Assembly: GCF_026278245.1 (NCBI RefSeq)
Contig: NZ_CP111079.1
Coordinates: forward strand, 1,924,501-1,988,500
DNA length: 64,000 nt
Direction: 5' to 3'
Source: Pontibacter kalidii
Lineage (GTDB): Bacteria; Bacteroidota; Bacteroidia; Cytophagales; Hymenobacteraceae
Every line of letters begins with the position of its first letter. Within the stretch, counting starts at the first letter, position 1. The notes under the pieces are model-generated. The model was not told the origin of the DNA. It saw only the letters and a list, made by a program, of their open reading frames with translations, and did not search any database. This document shows positions 19,690 through 29,029 of the stretch, in pieces. The translations under genes were made by a program, and so were the position numbers.

Positions 19690-20736
19690 ATGCGCCACGG
19701 AATTAAAACCCTCTTTCTCTTTTTTACCATCCTCACCCTTACCGGATGTGCCAAACTGCCGATCACCTCTAAAAATGGGAAGTTACATACCATAGCCTTC
19801 TATAACACAGAGAAGCTTTTCGACACCAAAGATGACCCTAAAACCAATGATGATCCCTTTACCCCTGACGGGGAGATGCAGTGGACACAGGAACGCTATG
19901 CGCTAAAGCTAAACAACATTGCCACTGTGATTGCAGGAATCGGCGGCGGCAATGGTCCTGCCATCATAGGCCTGGGCGAGGTAGAGAACCGCCAGGTGCT
20001 CGACGACCTGCTGGCCTCTCCCCCTCTCCGCAAGCTCGGTTACAATGTCATCCACCAGGATATGGCTGATGAACAGGGCCTGGACATCGCGCTGCTTTAC
20101 AAGCCCCGCTTTTTTAAACCCTCCTCCACACAGTACATCAAGATTGACTTTAAAGAGAAGGGGTATACTTCCAGAGATATTCTGCAGGTGAAGGGGGAAC
20201 TGCAGGGAGAGCTGGTGACCATTTACGTGAACCACTGGCCTCCGCGCAGCCGCACACGGCGGGGAAGACAGGATGAAAGCCGCTTGCAGGCAGCCGCTGC
20301 CACCCTGCGCCAGGAGATTGATAAGCAGCAGAAGGCCGACCCTAACGCAAAGATCATCGTGATGGGAGACTTTGATGCGGAGCCGCGCTCCAGTGTACTA
20401 CAGCAGACGCTGAAAGCCACCGGCCGCCCTAACCCGGCCTACAGCGAGGAACTGTTTAACACCCACTACATCTCCTTTGTAAACGGCTTGGGCAGCTATG
20501 TCTACCGGGGCGACTTCCAGATGATGGACCAGGTGATGGTCTCCAAATCCTTTATTGACCCGAAGGAAGGCCTGGAATATGTGCGGGGCTCTGCCAAGAT
20601 CTATGACCCGGTGACGATCAAGTACACGTTGGGCAAGTTTAAGGAGGCCCCTAGAAGCACTTACAGCGGCACCGTATACTTAGGCGGCTACTCCGATCAC
20701 TTCCCGGTGTTCATTCAGGTTCGCCGGGTCAAGTAG
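19690..20736 (+). CDS. Lipoprotein of the endonuclease/exonuclease/phosphatase fold
   Basis: 348 residues from the ATG at 19690, which places a normal lipoprotein signal (LFFTILTLTGC, Cys ~18) at the front; an in-frame ATG seven codons upstream is the alternative. The body has the EEP fold order: FYNTEKLFDT (metal site), GLGEVENRQVLDDL with the catalytic glutamate, VNHWPPRS, IIVMGDFDAEP and a final YSDHFPVF containing the general-base histidine. Such enzymes cut DNA/RNA or dephosphorylate sugars and lipids. It is probably a surface or periplasmic phosphodiesterase or nuclease; the substrate is unknown. Confidence 0.8.
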   Translation: MRHGIKTLFLFFTILTLTGCAKLPITSKNGKLHTIAFYNTEKLFDTKDDPKTNDDPFTPDGEMQWTQERYALKLNNIATVIAGIGGGNGPAIIGLGEVENRQVLDDLLASPPLRKLGYNVIHQDMADEQGLDIALLYKPRFFKPSSTQYIKIDFKEKGYTSRDILQVKGELQGELVTIYVNHWPPRSRTRRGRQDESRLQAAAATLRQEIDKQQKADPNAKIIVMGDFDAEPRSSVLQQTLKATGRPNPAYSEELFNTHYISFVNGLGSYVYRGDFQMMDQVMVSKSFIDPKEGLEYVRGSAKIYDPVTIKYTLGKFKEAPRSTYSGTVYLGGYSDHFPVFIQVRRVK

Positions 20737-20774
20737 AACTTAAAGATGTAAGCCACAGGCATACTTCATCAGGG

Positions 20775-20841
20775 TATAGCCAAGTATAAACAAGAAAGGC
20801 GAGCCGCAGTGGCTCGCCTTTCTTGTTTATACTTGGCTATA
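20775..20841. terminator. 31-base perfect hairpin between convergent genes
   Basis: TATAGCCAAGTATAAACAAG...GGCGAGCC pairs perfectly with its complement across a GCAGT loop. It serves both the EEP lipoprotein (plus) and dnaN (minus). The stem contains a complete AAGTATAA/TTATACTT inverted pair. Confidence 0.93.
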
Positions 20842-20847
20842 CTTATA

Positions 20848-21972
20848 CTATACGTAGTTGTTCAGCATCACCGGCATCACCAGCATCAGCACATCCTCGG
20901 CCTCCTCATTCACGATCGGCATCAGCAGACCGGCACGGTTCGGGGTAGACAGCTCGAAAGTGATCTCATCAGAATCAATGTTGTTGAGCATCTCCATCAG
21001 GAACTTGGCGTTGAAACCGATCTCCATGTCCTCGCCATCATACTGGCAGGTCAGTCGCTCGCTTGCCTCGTTGGAGAAGTCCAGGTCCTCGGCTGATACC
21101 TGCAGCTCGGAGCCTGAAAGTTTCAAGCGTATCTGGTGCGTGGTTTTGTTTGAGTAGATGGAAATACGCTTCACAGAGCTCAGCAGATCCGCACGCTCAA
21201 TCACCAGTTTATTCGGATTCTGCACCGGAATCACATTCTCATAGTCCGGGTAACGCTCGTCGATCAGACGGCAGATCATGCGGATGTTGTCGAAGCTGAA
21301 GAAGGCGTTGGACTGGTTGAACTCCATACGCACGGCCGTGGCCTCAGAAGGCAGCGTAGACTTCAGCAGCGTGAAAGCCTTGCGCGGCACGATGATAGAA
21401 GCCTCCTGGGCAGTTCCTACGTCCGTACGGCGGTAACGCAGCAGGCGGTGACCGTCTGTGGCTACAAAGGTTACGTTCTCTGAGCGCAACTGCACGAAGA
21501 TACCCGTCATGGCCGGGCGAAGCTCATCGTTGCTTACCGCGAAGATGGTTTTATTGATGGCTCTTGCCAGCACGTTAGACGGAATCTCTATGGAGTTGCC
21601 GCCCTGCACGGAAGGTACCCGCGGGAAATCCGTAGCGTTCTCGCCCGACAGCTTGTATCGGCCATTGGCCGAGCTAATCTCGATGGTATACGTCTCCTCG
21701 TCTATCGTGAAGGTGACCGGCTGGTCCGGTAGGTTCTTCAGCGTCTCCAGCAGGATCTTAGCGGGAGCGGCGATACGGCCGTTCTCCTTCGCCTCCACCG
21801 GCAGTTCGGTAATCATGGATGTTTCCAGATCGCTGGCTGTGATGGTGAGCTTGCTGTTGTTGATCTCGAAGAGGAAATTCTCAAGGATAGGTACAACCGG
21901 ATTATTGGTTACCACACCATTTATGCTGGATAGCTGCTTCAAAAGAGCAGAGGAAGAGACGATGAATTTCAT
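20848..21972 (-). CDS. dnaN: DNA polymerase III beta sliding clamp
   Basis: 374 residues. It forms the ring clamp that tethers polymerase to DNA. Typical signatures are MKFIVSSSALLKQL, NFLFEI, ELPVEAKENGRIAAPAKILLETLKNLPD, FVATDGHRL and the C-terminal clamp end PNRAGLLMPI followed by VMLVMPVMLNNYV. It is not next to dnaA here. A -7-like TAACTTTG lies 27-34 bases upstream on the minus strand (21999-22006) without a clear -33 element. Confidence 0.97.
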   Translation of the reverse strand: MKFIVSSSALLKQLSSINGVVTNNPVVPILENFLFEINNSKLTITASDLETSMITELPVEAKENGRIAAPAKILLETLKNLPDQPVTFTIDEETYTIEISSANGRYKLSGENATDFPRVPSVQGGNSIEIPSNVLARAINKTIFAVSNDELRPAMTGIFVQLRSENVTFVATDGHRLLRYRRTDVGTAQEASIIVPRKAFTLLKSTLPSEATAVRMEFNQSNAFFSFDNIRMICRLIDERYPDYENVIPVQNPNKLVIERADLLSSVKRISIYSNKTTHQIRLKLSGSELQVSAEDLDFSNEASERLTCQYDGEDMEIGFNAKFLMEMLNNIDSDEITFELSTPNRAGLLMPIVNEEAEDVLMLVMPVMLNNYV

Positions 21973-21998
21973 TATGTATACCTATAATGTTATTTAGG

Positions 21999-22006
21999 CA
22001 AAGTTA
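21999..22006 (-). promoter_or_regulatory. Candidate -7 element of dnaN
   Basis: TAACTTTG on the minus strand matches TAnnTTTG. No TTTG is found 19-21 bases upstream, so confidence is limited. Confidence 0.4.
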
Positions 22007-22079
22007 AAAATATTTCGTTTTTCTCCTAAGCCTTTTACCACTCCTTTTTTGCGTCAGGCTATGTTATAGGCAGATAATT

Positions 22080-23777
22080 TTAAAAGCGTTCATACTTACG
22101 CTTGCGCAGGTAGTAACGTGCCACGCCAAACAGCCCCAGCAGCACGATCGGGGCCACCAGGTTCAGCAGCTGCCAATAGGTTTTCTCTTCCCGTACGCGC
22201 ACTTTATCCAGCGGCCGCAGGGCAATCTCCTTACTGCGCACATTTATCAGCCCTTCTGCATCCAGCAGGTAATGGATGGTGTTCAGGGCCAGTTCCTTGT
22301 TGGCAAAGGTCATGTTGTTAAACCTGTCGAAGCCCAGTTCATAGGCCTGACCGGTTCGCGGGTTCACATCGTTTCGTACCAGGTCGCCATCCGAGAAAAC
22401 AGCGATTTTGGTCTCCACGCCCTGCTCCTGCACCTTGGTATTGTCCACGCCCTCAGGTGCCCTGCGGTTTCGGAAAAGCGAGGTAAACTTGCCCTCCAAA
22501 AGATAGCCCACCGGCTGCTGCCCTGCCTGGTACTGCTGCGGGTTCACCTCCATACGGGCCTCTTCCAGCGTCAGGGGCACCGGTGCCTCCATGATGCGGG
22601 AATAGGTAGACGTATACACTAGCGGCGTTTTACGGATCCCATCTGCTTTCACGGTATCCATGGTGCTCACAAACTTGGAATAAACAGCATCCAGGTTACG
22701 CGTGATGGGGTGCTTGGCAAAATTGTTCAGCAGCGGAAAAAAGCGCCAGTTCACCATCTCCGTCTGCGGCTTGTCGCCCATGTAGCCCGTTACCAGCGGT
22801 ATAAAGCCTGAGTTCAGGTCCATGATCAGGTTTGGATTGAGGCGCACGCCGTAGCGGAACAGCAGGTCGTCGAGGTTCAGGTTATAGGGCAGTGCAAACA
22901 TTCCCCCTGCCCCCACGCTGTCCATGTTGGCATTCATCGGGTCCACGAAGAACACCGCTTTGCCGCCTTTCATGATGAACTGGTCGATTTTATACTTGTC
23001 CGCCTCCGAAAAAGCGCTTACCGGCTTGGCCACGATGATCAGATCAAGCTTCTCCAACGAGGCCATCGGTAACTGGGCCAGCTCGCCCCGGGCCACGCGG
23101 TAGAACTCCCCCAGTGATCCCACCAGATCTGCCACCTGCTGCTGCTCCAGCTCCCCATGCCCTTCGATATAGCCAATGATCTTGCCGCCCTGGAAAGCCA
23201 GCTTACGGATTGCCGTGGCCATTTCATACTCCACGCCCTCCACCGATTGGTTCAGGCGCTCATCCGAAGAGGCAGCCAGGTTACCCTTCAGCAGGTTCAC
23301 CGCCGTTTCTTTGCCGTTATACCTCACCACTGCCCCCGGGAACACCAGCCGCTCCACCTGCTTGCCATCCTCGGTAGCCCGCAGGTTGGTGGGCATGATG
23401 CCTTTTTGCGCCAGCGAAGTATAAAACTCATTCCGCTGCTGCTCGTCCGTAATCTCGGTCGGGTCAATGAAGTTGTAGCGCAGGTTACCGCCAGCGTAAA
23501 TGCGGAACTCGTCCAGCGTCTCGCGCACCGACTGCTGCAGCCGTTTAAAGCCCGCCGGGAAATCGCCCTCCAGGTATACATCCACCACTACCTCCTGCTG
23601 CAGGTTGCCCAGCATCTGCTTGGTAACCGGGGCAATGGTATAGCGTTTATCCTCCGTCAGGTCGAGGCGGAAAAAGTAATTTGCCGCCAGTATGTTCAGC
23701 AATATAATGCCCGCCACCGAGGCCAGGAAAACTAAAATATCGCTGCCGCGTTTGCTCTTGCTCTGCTCGGTTACCAT
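22080..23777 (-). CDS. gldG: Gliding motility ABC transporter auxiliary protein GldG
   Basis: 565 residues. One membrane helix near the N-terminus (ILVFLASVAGIILLNILAANYFF), a large extracytoplasmic part of the ABC_transp_aux type (IGYIEGHGELEQQQVADLV, GKAVFFVDPMNAN), and a second helix at the C-terminus (LVAPIVLLGLFGVARYYL) followed by a basic tail. This is the GldG architecture. With GldA and GldF it forms an ABC system required for gliding in Flavobacterium johnsoniae. The start overlaps the end of gldF by seven bases, so translation is coupled. Confidence 0.92.
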   Translation of the reverse strand: MVTEQSKSKRGSDILVFLASVAGIILLNILAANYFFRLDLTEDKRYTIAPVTKQMLGNLQQEVVVDVYLEGDFPAGFKRLQQSVRETLDEFRIYAGGNLRYNFIDPTEITDEQQRNEFYTSLAQKGIMPTNLRATEDGKQVERLVFPGAVVRYNGKETAVNLLKGNLAASSDERLNQSVEGVEYEMATAIRKLAFQGGKIIGYIEGHGELEQQQVADLVGSLGEFYRVARGELAQLPMASLEKLDLIIVAKPVSAFSEADKYKIDQFIMKGGKAVFFVDPMNANMDSVGAGGMFALPYNLNLDDLLFRYGVRLNPNLIMDLNSGFIPLVTGYMGDKPQTEMVNWRFFPLLNNFAKHPITRNLDAVYSKFVSTMDTVKADGIRKTPLVYTSTYSRIMEAPVPLTLEEARMEVNPQQYQAGQQPVGYLLEGKFTSLFRNRRAPEGVDNTKVQEQGVETKIAVFSDGDLVRNDVNPRTGQAYELGFDRFNNMTFANKELALNTIHYLLDAEGLINVRSKEIALRPLDKVRVREEKTYWQLLNLVAPIVLLGLFGVARYYLRKRKYERF

Positions 23778-24499
23778 TTTCTGCTCCTCAACACGAGTTT
23801 GGTGGCCAGTATCATGATAGCGATCACGCTCAGAAAGTACAACACATCCCGCGAATCGACCAATCCTTTGCTGATGGCCGTGTAGTGATACGAGATGCCG
23901 AGCTGGCTGATAAAGTAACTATAGCCGCCCCACACAGGTATGGAGGCGATCAAATCAAAGCCGGTGTAGATGATGTAACACAGAAAAACGGCTATCACAA
24001 ACGAAGTGATCTGGTTATCGGAAATGGACGAGGCAAACACTCCGATGGCGGCAAAAACACCGGCTAAAAAAATCAGGCCTAAGTAAGAGCCCACTACAGC
24101 GGCGGAATCTACGTTGCCTTGGGGACTGCCCAACTCGTATACCGAGTAATAGTAGAGCAGCGTAGGCAGCAGCGCGAAAAGTGCCAGCAGCAGCGCCGCA
24201 AAGTATTTGCCAAGGATAAGCTCCAGATCGGTGATGGGTTTGGTGAGCAGCAGCTCGATGGTTCCCTCCCGCTTCTCCTCAGCAAAGGTGCGCATGGTAA
24301 TGGCCGGGATCAGGAACAGGAACACAAAGGGTGCCATGTAAAAGAGCGTCTGCATGTCGGCAAAGCCGTACTCCAGCACGCTGCTCTCCGGAAACACCCA
24401 CATAAACATACCAATAGCCACCAGAAACACCGCTATCACAATATAGGCGATGAGCGAGTTAAGGAAGCCGTTGAACTCTTTCTTTAAGATTGCGAACAT
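23771..24499 (-). CDS. gldF: Gliding motility ABC transporter permease GldF
   Basis: 242 residues with six predicted membrane helices in ABC-2 permease style. MRTFAEEKREGTIELLLTKPITDLELILGKYFAAL is the conserved cytoplasmic loop of this family. It starts MFAILKKEFNGFLNSLIAYIV, the usual GldF N-terminus. Overlap with gldG and the gldA gene upstream (119-base gap) give the order gldA-gldF-gldG. Confidence 0.93.
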   Translation of the reverse strand: MFAILKKEFNGFLNSLIAYIVIAVFLVAIGMFMWVFPESSVLEYGFADMQTLFYMAPFVFLFLIPAITMRTFAEEKREGTIELLLTKPITDLELILGKYFAALLLALFALLPTLLYYYSVYELGSPQGNVDSAAVVGSYLGLIFLAGVFAAIGVFASSISDNQITSFVIAVFLCYIIYTGFDLIASIPVWGGYSYFISQLGISYHYTAISKGLVDSRDVLYFLSVIAIMILATKLVLRSRKW

Positions 24500-24617
24500 T
24501 AATACTAATTATTAATGGATAATGAGGAATGAACAATGGTTTTAACCTGATTTGAATGGGGCGTAATGTATAGTTTAAGAGAGAATCATACCTGGAATTA
24601 ACATTACTCATTAATTA

Positions 24618-25535
24618 TTATTCATTCTTTGTGAGTTGCTGGAATACCTGTTCCAGGGAGCTTTCCTCCTGCCTGAGCCCCACCAGTGGCCAGTTGCGCT
24701 CGGCAGCAAGGCGGAATACGTTGGAACGTACATCCGCCTCCTTGCTGGAAGTGATGCGGTAAGTATGATTATGCGCCAGTTCCACGCGCTCCACACCAGG
24801 TATACTTTGAAGCGCCTCCACCTCTACAGGAGCCTCAAACTCCACCAGCGTTACCTTCTCATTTTTACCGCCAGCCTGGAGACTTGCCACATCGCTGTTG
24901 GCCACCAATTTCCCCCTGTTGATGATCACCACGCGGTCGCAGATGGCGGTTACCTCCTGCATGATGTGGGTAGAGAAAATAACGGTTTTGTTCTGCCCGA
25001 TCTGCCGGATAAGGGCTCGTATTTCCACGATCTGGTTCGGATCGAGGCCGGTGGTGGGCTCATCCAGTATCAGCACCTGCGGGTCGTGCACCAGTGCCTG
25101 CGCCAGCCCCACCCGTTGGCGGTAGCCTTTGGATAAAGCGCCGATCTTCTTACCCTGCTCCAGTGTTAGCCCGCACAGCTCCACCATCTCCTGCACACGC
25201 GCTTTGCCATACTTTCCCTTCAGGCCATATACAGAAGCCACAAAAGCCAGGTACTCGTGCACATACATATCCAGGTAGAGCGGGTTGTGTTCGGGCAGGT
25301 AACCTACGTTGCGGCGAACGGCCATCGGGTCCTGCACGACGTCGTGGCCTGCTACTACCACCGTACCGACAGAAGGGGGTAAATAGCAGGTGGCGATTTT
25401 CATGGTCGTGGATTTGCCGGCGCCGTTCGGCCCCAGAAAACCCAGGATCTGCCCCTGCTCCACCGTAAAAGAAATGTCATCCACGGCTCGTTGCGGACCG
25501 AATATTTTTGTTAAGTTCTTTACTTCGACTGACAA
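24618..25535 (-). CDS. gldA: Gliding motility ABC transporter ATP-binding protein GldA
   Basis: 305 residues. ABC ATPase with Walker [10 protein letters not shown], signature LSKGYRQRV, Walker [14 protein letters not shown] and the switch histidine in FSTHIMQEV. The C-terminal ~75 residues are the regulatory-type tail of the GldA/CcmA subgroup. It powers the GldF/GldG complex. The gap to gldF (24500-24617) holds AT-rich inverted repeats of TAATGAG words that might tune read-through. Confidence 0.93.
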   Translation of the reverse strand: MSVEVKNLTKIFGPQRAVDDISFTVEQGQILGFLGPNGAGKSTTMKIATCYLPPSVGTVVVAGHDVVQDPMAVRRNVGYLPEHNPLYLDMYVHEYLAFVASVYGLKGKYGKARVQEMVELCGLTLEQGKKIGALSKGYRQRVGLAQALVHDPQVLILDEPTTGLDPNQIVEIRALIRQIGQNKTVIFSTHIMQEVTAICDRVVIINRGKLVANSDVASLQAGGKNEKVTLVEFEAPVEVEALQSIPGVERVELAHNHTYRITSSKEADVRSNVFRLAAERNWPLVGLRQEESSLEQVFQQLTKNE

Positions 25536-25539
25536 AGCT

Positions 25540-25600
25540 TGAAAGTTAGAAAGTTAGAAAGTTTAGGAGTTAGAAAGTCATTAAAACTCCTAAACGCATA
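25540..25600. repeat. GTTAGAAA / CTAACT low-complexity repeat with hairpin
   Basis: Three GTTAGAAA units are followed by GTTTAGGAGTT...AACTCCTAAAC, an 11-base stem. It lies after the 3' end of the minus-strand dehydrogenase and before gldA, so it may end transcription of the former. Related words occur at 8248-8307 and 26508-26549. Confidence 0.55.
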
Positions 25601-25649
25601 GCAAATAACGTACAACGAATCGCGAACAGCAAACGCATGCGTTACTTCT

Positions 25650-26357
25650 TTACCCCTTCTGTTGTTTTCCTTTCGGCATGAGTGGCCGCACCTCAATATC
25701 TACGTGGTGGTAGTTTGGGTGCGATTCGAGCGCGTGCATAATGGTAGAAGCAATATCCTCTGGCCGCATCATATTCTCCGTCACCGTTACGCTGTCGATG
25801 TTGTCGAAAAAGTTAGTCTGCACAGAGCCGGGGTAGATGCAGGTTACTTTCACGCCATAGTTACGCACCTCCTTATACAGCGAGTGCGAGATGCCGCGCA
25901 CCGCGTGCTTGGTACCGCAATAGCCCGCCATCTGCTCTATACCTGTAGTGCCGGCAATGGAGGATATGTTGATGATATGGCCTTCCTCCAGTTCCTTCAT
26001 GCCCGGCAGCACCAGGCGTGTGCAGTAGAAAATACCGTTCACATTCGTCTCAAACATCAGGTGCCAATCATCCAGGCTCATGTCCTCAAACAAGCCAGAC
26101 AGCCCCAGGCCGGCATTATTTATCAGTACCTGTACGTGTGTGCCCAAATGCGCGATGGTCTGGTCGAAAGCAGTCTGAACTGAATCGTTATAGCGCACAT
26201 CGCACTCAAAGAAATAAAAGTTAGCGTGCTGCAGCTCAGGAGCAGTGCGTCCCCAGCCCGCCACAATAGCGCCTTTATCGAGCAGCGACTTCACGGTAGC
26301 CAGACCAATGCCCTTGCTAACGCCGGTCACCACCGCTACTTTTCCCTCTAGATTCAT
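25650..26357 (-). CDS. Short-chain dehydrogenase/reductase (classical SDR) 1
   Basis: 235 residues. Cofactor loop TGVSKGIGLATV (TGxxxGIG), NNAGLGLSG, ISSIAGTTGIEQMAGYCGTKHAV with the catalytic Ser, Tyr (YCGTK, in the YxxxK position) and Lys. The wide YxxxK spacing is normal. Cytoplasmic oxidoreductase; the substrate cannot be told. It has a paralogue just upstream at 26547-27254 (same strand, same length), which suggests tandem duplication. Confidence 0.85.
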   Translation of the reverse strand: MNLEGKVAVVTGVSKGIGLATVKSLLDKGAIVAGWGRTAPELQHANFYFFECDVRYNDSVQTAFDQTIAHLGTHVQVLINNAGLGLSGLFEDMSLDDWHLMFETNVNGIFYCTRLVLPGMKELEEGHIINISSIAGTTGIEQMAGYCGTKHAVRGISHSLYKEVRNYGVKVTCIYPGSVQTNFFDNIDSVTVTENMMRPEDIASTIMHALESHPNYHHVDIEVRPLMPKGKQQKG

Positions 26358-26507
26358 AGTTTTATAGGTTTAATGGTGAATGAGTGCATGAGTAAATTTT
26401 GAATGAGTGAATGAGTGTATAAACCAGGAATTATAAGACAAAAAATGAATGGAAATTATATGAAAGTCAGCTGTATACTTTATAATTTTATTAACCCATT
26501 CAAAATT

Positions 26508-26549
26508 CTCTAACTCTCTAACTCTCTAACTCCTAAACTCTCTAACTCA
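26508..26549. repeat. TAACTCTC tandem words
   Basis: About five imperfect 8-base units of TAACTCTC overlap the stop end of the second dehydrogenase. Just beside it, 26370-26430 holds GAATGAGT words. Confidence 0.6.
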
Positions 26550-27254
26550 CAAGTCTCCCAGCTGCGGACGGATGAGCAGTTCTTCCACCACACTGTTTTC
26601 TGATAACGTATAAGCGCCCCAAACAGCCATCGCTACATCCTCCGGCTTCACGAAACGCTCGGGCGGCAGGTCCACTCCCTCCCAACTGGCGGTCAGCGTG
26701 GCTCCCGGAAGTATGGACGTGACACGTACATTGTGCTCCTTCAGCTCCTCGCGCAGCACCTTGCTCATGCCATACATGGCAAACTTAGAGATGCTGTAAG
26801 CCCCACCGTTGGTGTATGCCATTATACTTGCCGTGGAGCACATGTTAAAGATATGGCCGGCGCGGCGCGAGATCATATCCTGCACGAACGCTTTCGTGAT
26901 GTAATAGGCACTGTAAAGGTTGGTGTTGATCATGAACGGGAGCGCCTCATCGTCCTCCTCTGTTATTTTACCGGGTATAAAAAGGCCGCTGTTGTTCACC
27001 AGCACGTCTACCTGCACATTAAGGCCCTGCACATACTTGATAAAACGCTTCATGGCGTCGCGGTCGCTCAGGTCGGCCTCATGGTAAAACACCTTCGAGA
27101 ACGTGTAGTTCTGCTCTATCTCCAGCTTCAGCTTCTGAAGTTCCTTTTCGTTTCGTGAACAGGTGATGATGTGGAAGCCCTCTTTGGCGAATTGCTCAAT
27201 GATGGCTCTCCCGATGCCCTTTGTCCCCCCTGTTACCAAAATATATCGATGCAT
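26547..27254 (-). CDS. Short-chain dehydrogenase/reductase (classical SDR) 2
   Basis: 235 residues. Cofactor loop TGGTKGIGRAII, NNSGLFIPG, and catalytic SerTyr-Lys segment STASIMAYTNGGAYSISKFA with YSISK. Close in length and layout to the neighbouring SDR, with the same PGATLTASWEGV-type C-terminal region (PG motif). Likely cytoplasmic. Substrate unknown. Its upstream region (27255-27366) is shared with the divergent mlaE-type gene. Confidence 0.85.
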   Translation of the reverse strand: MHRYILVTGGTKGIGRAIIEQFAKEGFHIITCSRNEKELQKLKLEIEQNYTFSKVFYHEADLSDRDAMKRFIKYVQGLNVQVDVLVNNSGLFIPGKITEEDDEALPFMINTNLYSAYYITKAFVQDMISRRAGHIFNMCSTASIMAYTNGGAYSISKFAMYGMSKVLREELKEHNVRVTSILPGATLTASWEGVDLPPERFVKPEDVAMAVWGAYTLSENSVVEELLIRPQLGDL

Positions 27255-27366
27255 GCGCTTCTACGTTTTGTATGTTTTTCGATTTTATCCGTAATATAGG
27301 TATTTAACAGTATTTTTGCCTTAGAACGCTTAAATTACCCTGTTTTCAAACCCTGAGCACCGCAAA

Positions 27367-28098
27367 ATGTTGCAGAATTTCGGAAAGTACCTTCTGTTCC
27401 TGAAGAGCCTCGTCACCCGGGGAGAGCCGCTGAAGATCATATTTAAACGTACCATAGATGAGGCTATCCTCATCGGAATTAACTCTATCTTCATTGTGGC
27501 CCTGGTATCAACGTTTATAGGCGCGGTGTCTACGGTGCAGGTATCTTATAACATGGTAAATGCCCTGATCCCCCGCTCCACCATAGGCTTTATCGTGCGG
27601 GAGATGGTGATTCTGGAGCTGGCCCCCACCATTACCTCTATCGTGCTGGCCGGCAAGGTAGGCTCCAGTATAGCGGGCGGGCTCGGCACTATGAAGATAT
27701 CCGAGCAGGTGGACGCACTGGAGGTAATGGGGATTAACTCTACCTCCTACCTGGTACTGCCCAAAATTTTGGCGGCACTGCTCGTCTTCCCGATGCTGGT
27801 GATTATTGCCATGTTCCTGGGCCTGTTTGGAGGCTACATTGCCGGCACGGTTACCGGCGAACTCACCGCCCAGGAGTATATCTCCGGCATCCGCATTGAC
27901 TTTATACCTTATAACGTAGTATTTGCCCTGATTAAGTCCTTTATTTTCGCTTTCCTGATCTCCTCCATCTCCTCTTTTAAAGGGTATTATACCACGGGCG
28001 GAGCCCTGGAAGTAGGTGCGGCCGGCACCTCTGCCGTTACCAACAGCGTAATTGCCGTGCTCATAGCCGACTTTATCAGTGCCCAATTACTGCTTTGA
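27367..28098 (+). CDS. mlaE: MlaE-type ABC transporter permease
   Basis: 243 residues with five or six membrane helices. The conserved MlaE pattern is present: VSTFIGAVSTVQVSY, ELAPTITSIVLAGKVGSSIAGGLGTMKISEQVDALEVMGIN (the coupling loop) and a C-terminal GAAGTSAVTNSVIAVLI. It is the membrane part of a lipid transporter that maintains outer-membrane asymmetry. The ATPase follows after 68 bases. A -7-like TATTTTTG is at 27311-27318. Confidence 0.9.
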   Translation: MLQNFGKYLLFLKSLVTRGEPLKIIFKRTIDEAILIGINSIFIVALVSTFIGAVSTVQVSYNMVNALIPRSTIGFIVREMVILELAPTITSIVLAGKVGSSIAGGLGTMKISEQVDALEVMGINSTSYLVLPKILAALLVFPMLVIIAMFLGLFGGYIAGTVTGELTAQEYISGIRIDFIPYNVVFALIKSFIFAFLISSISSFKGYYTTGGALEVGAAGTSAVTNSVIAVLIADFISAQLLL

Positions 28099-28166
28099 TT
28101 CGTTTATACTTTACAGGAGCGCCTGCAACCTGGTAGGACATTTTTTTACGCATACGGTTTCCCTAC

Positions 28167-28946
28167 ATGATTGAGATACATAACATACATAAGAGCTTTG
28201 ATGGCAAAGTGGTGCTGGACGGCATTAACGGGGTTTTCGAAACCGGTAAAACCAACCTGCTGCTGGGCGCCAGCGGCACCGGTAAAAGCGTGCTGCTCAA
28301 GTGCATTGTGGGGCTGATTAAGCCGGATCTTGGCAGCGTAACGTTCGATGGCACCTACTTCACGAACAACAAGCTGGATATCCGCCAGGAAATACGGCGC
28401 AAGATCGGGATGCTGTTCCAGGGATCTGCCCTGTTCGATTCTATGAACGTGGAGGAGAACGTGGAATTCCCGCTGATGATGCTGACTGACATGAGCAGGA
28501 AAGAACGCATGGACCGCGTGAACTTTTGCCTGCAGCGGGTGGGCCTCGAAGGAACGAACAAAAAAATGCCGGCTGAGCTAAGCGGCGGCATGAAAAAGCG
28601 TGTGGGCATTGCCCGCGCCATCGCCCCGAACTGCACCTACCTCTTCTGCGACGAGCCGAACTCCGGCCTCGACCCGCTCACGGCCCTGAAGATAGACAGG
28701 CTGATCAAAGAGATTACTGAGGAGTATAACATCACGACCATAGTGGTAACTCACGACATGAACTCCGTGATTGAGATCGGCGATAATATTATGTTCCTCT
28801 ACGAAGGCAAAAAGCTGTGGGAAGGCACCAGCGACAACATACTGGATTCTGACGTGCCGGAGCTGAACGAGTTTATTTTTGCCAACCGCCTGATGCGCGA
28901 CGCGAAGAAAGTGGAAGAGGAAGAAGAACGGCAAAAGGCCCAATAG
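28167..28946 (+). CDS. mlaF: MlaF-type ABC transporter ATP-binding protein
   Basis: 259 residues. Walker A LGASGTGKS, signature LSGGMKKRVGIARA, Walker B YLFCDEPNSGLDP and VVTHDMNS. The start MIEIHNIHKSFDGKVVL is usual for the group. Pairs with the upstream MlaE. No MlaD (MCE-domain) or MlaB/C gene is in the window; in many Bacteroidota the MCE gene follows directly, here it does not. Confidence 0.9.
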   Translation: MIEIHNIHKSFDGKVVLDGINGVFETGKTNLLLGASGTGKSVLLKCIVGLIKPDLGSVTFDGTYFTNNKLDIRQEIRRKIGMLFQGSALFDSMNVEENVEFPLMMLTDMSRKERMDRVNFCLQRVGLEGTNKKMPAELSGGMKKRVGIARAIAPNCTYLFCDEPNSGLDPLTALKIDRLIKEITEEYNITTIVVTHDMNSVIEIGDNIMFLYEGKKLWEGTSDNILDSDVPELNEFIFANRLMRDAKKVEEEEERQKAQ

Positions 28947-28964
28947 CGCTTTAGAGCGACAGAT

Positions 28965-29016
28965 AAGTATAAAAAAGTCCTCCTGCGGTCTAGCGCAGGA
29001 GGACTTTTTTATACTT
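28965..29016. terminator. Perfect terminator with paired AAGTATAA ends
   Basis: AAGTATAAAAAAGTCCTCCTGCG pairs perfectly with its complement around a short loop. It sits between the convergent mlaF and nucleoside transporter genes. AAGTATAA and TTATACTT form the base of the stem. Confidence 0.93.
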
Positions 29017-29029
29017 TATGCTGCAGCCA

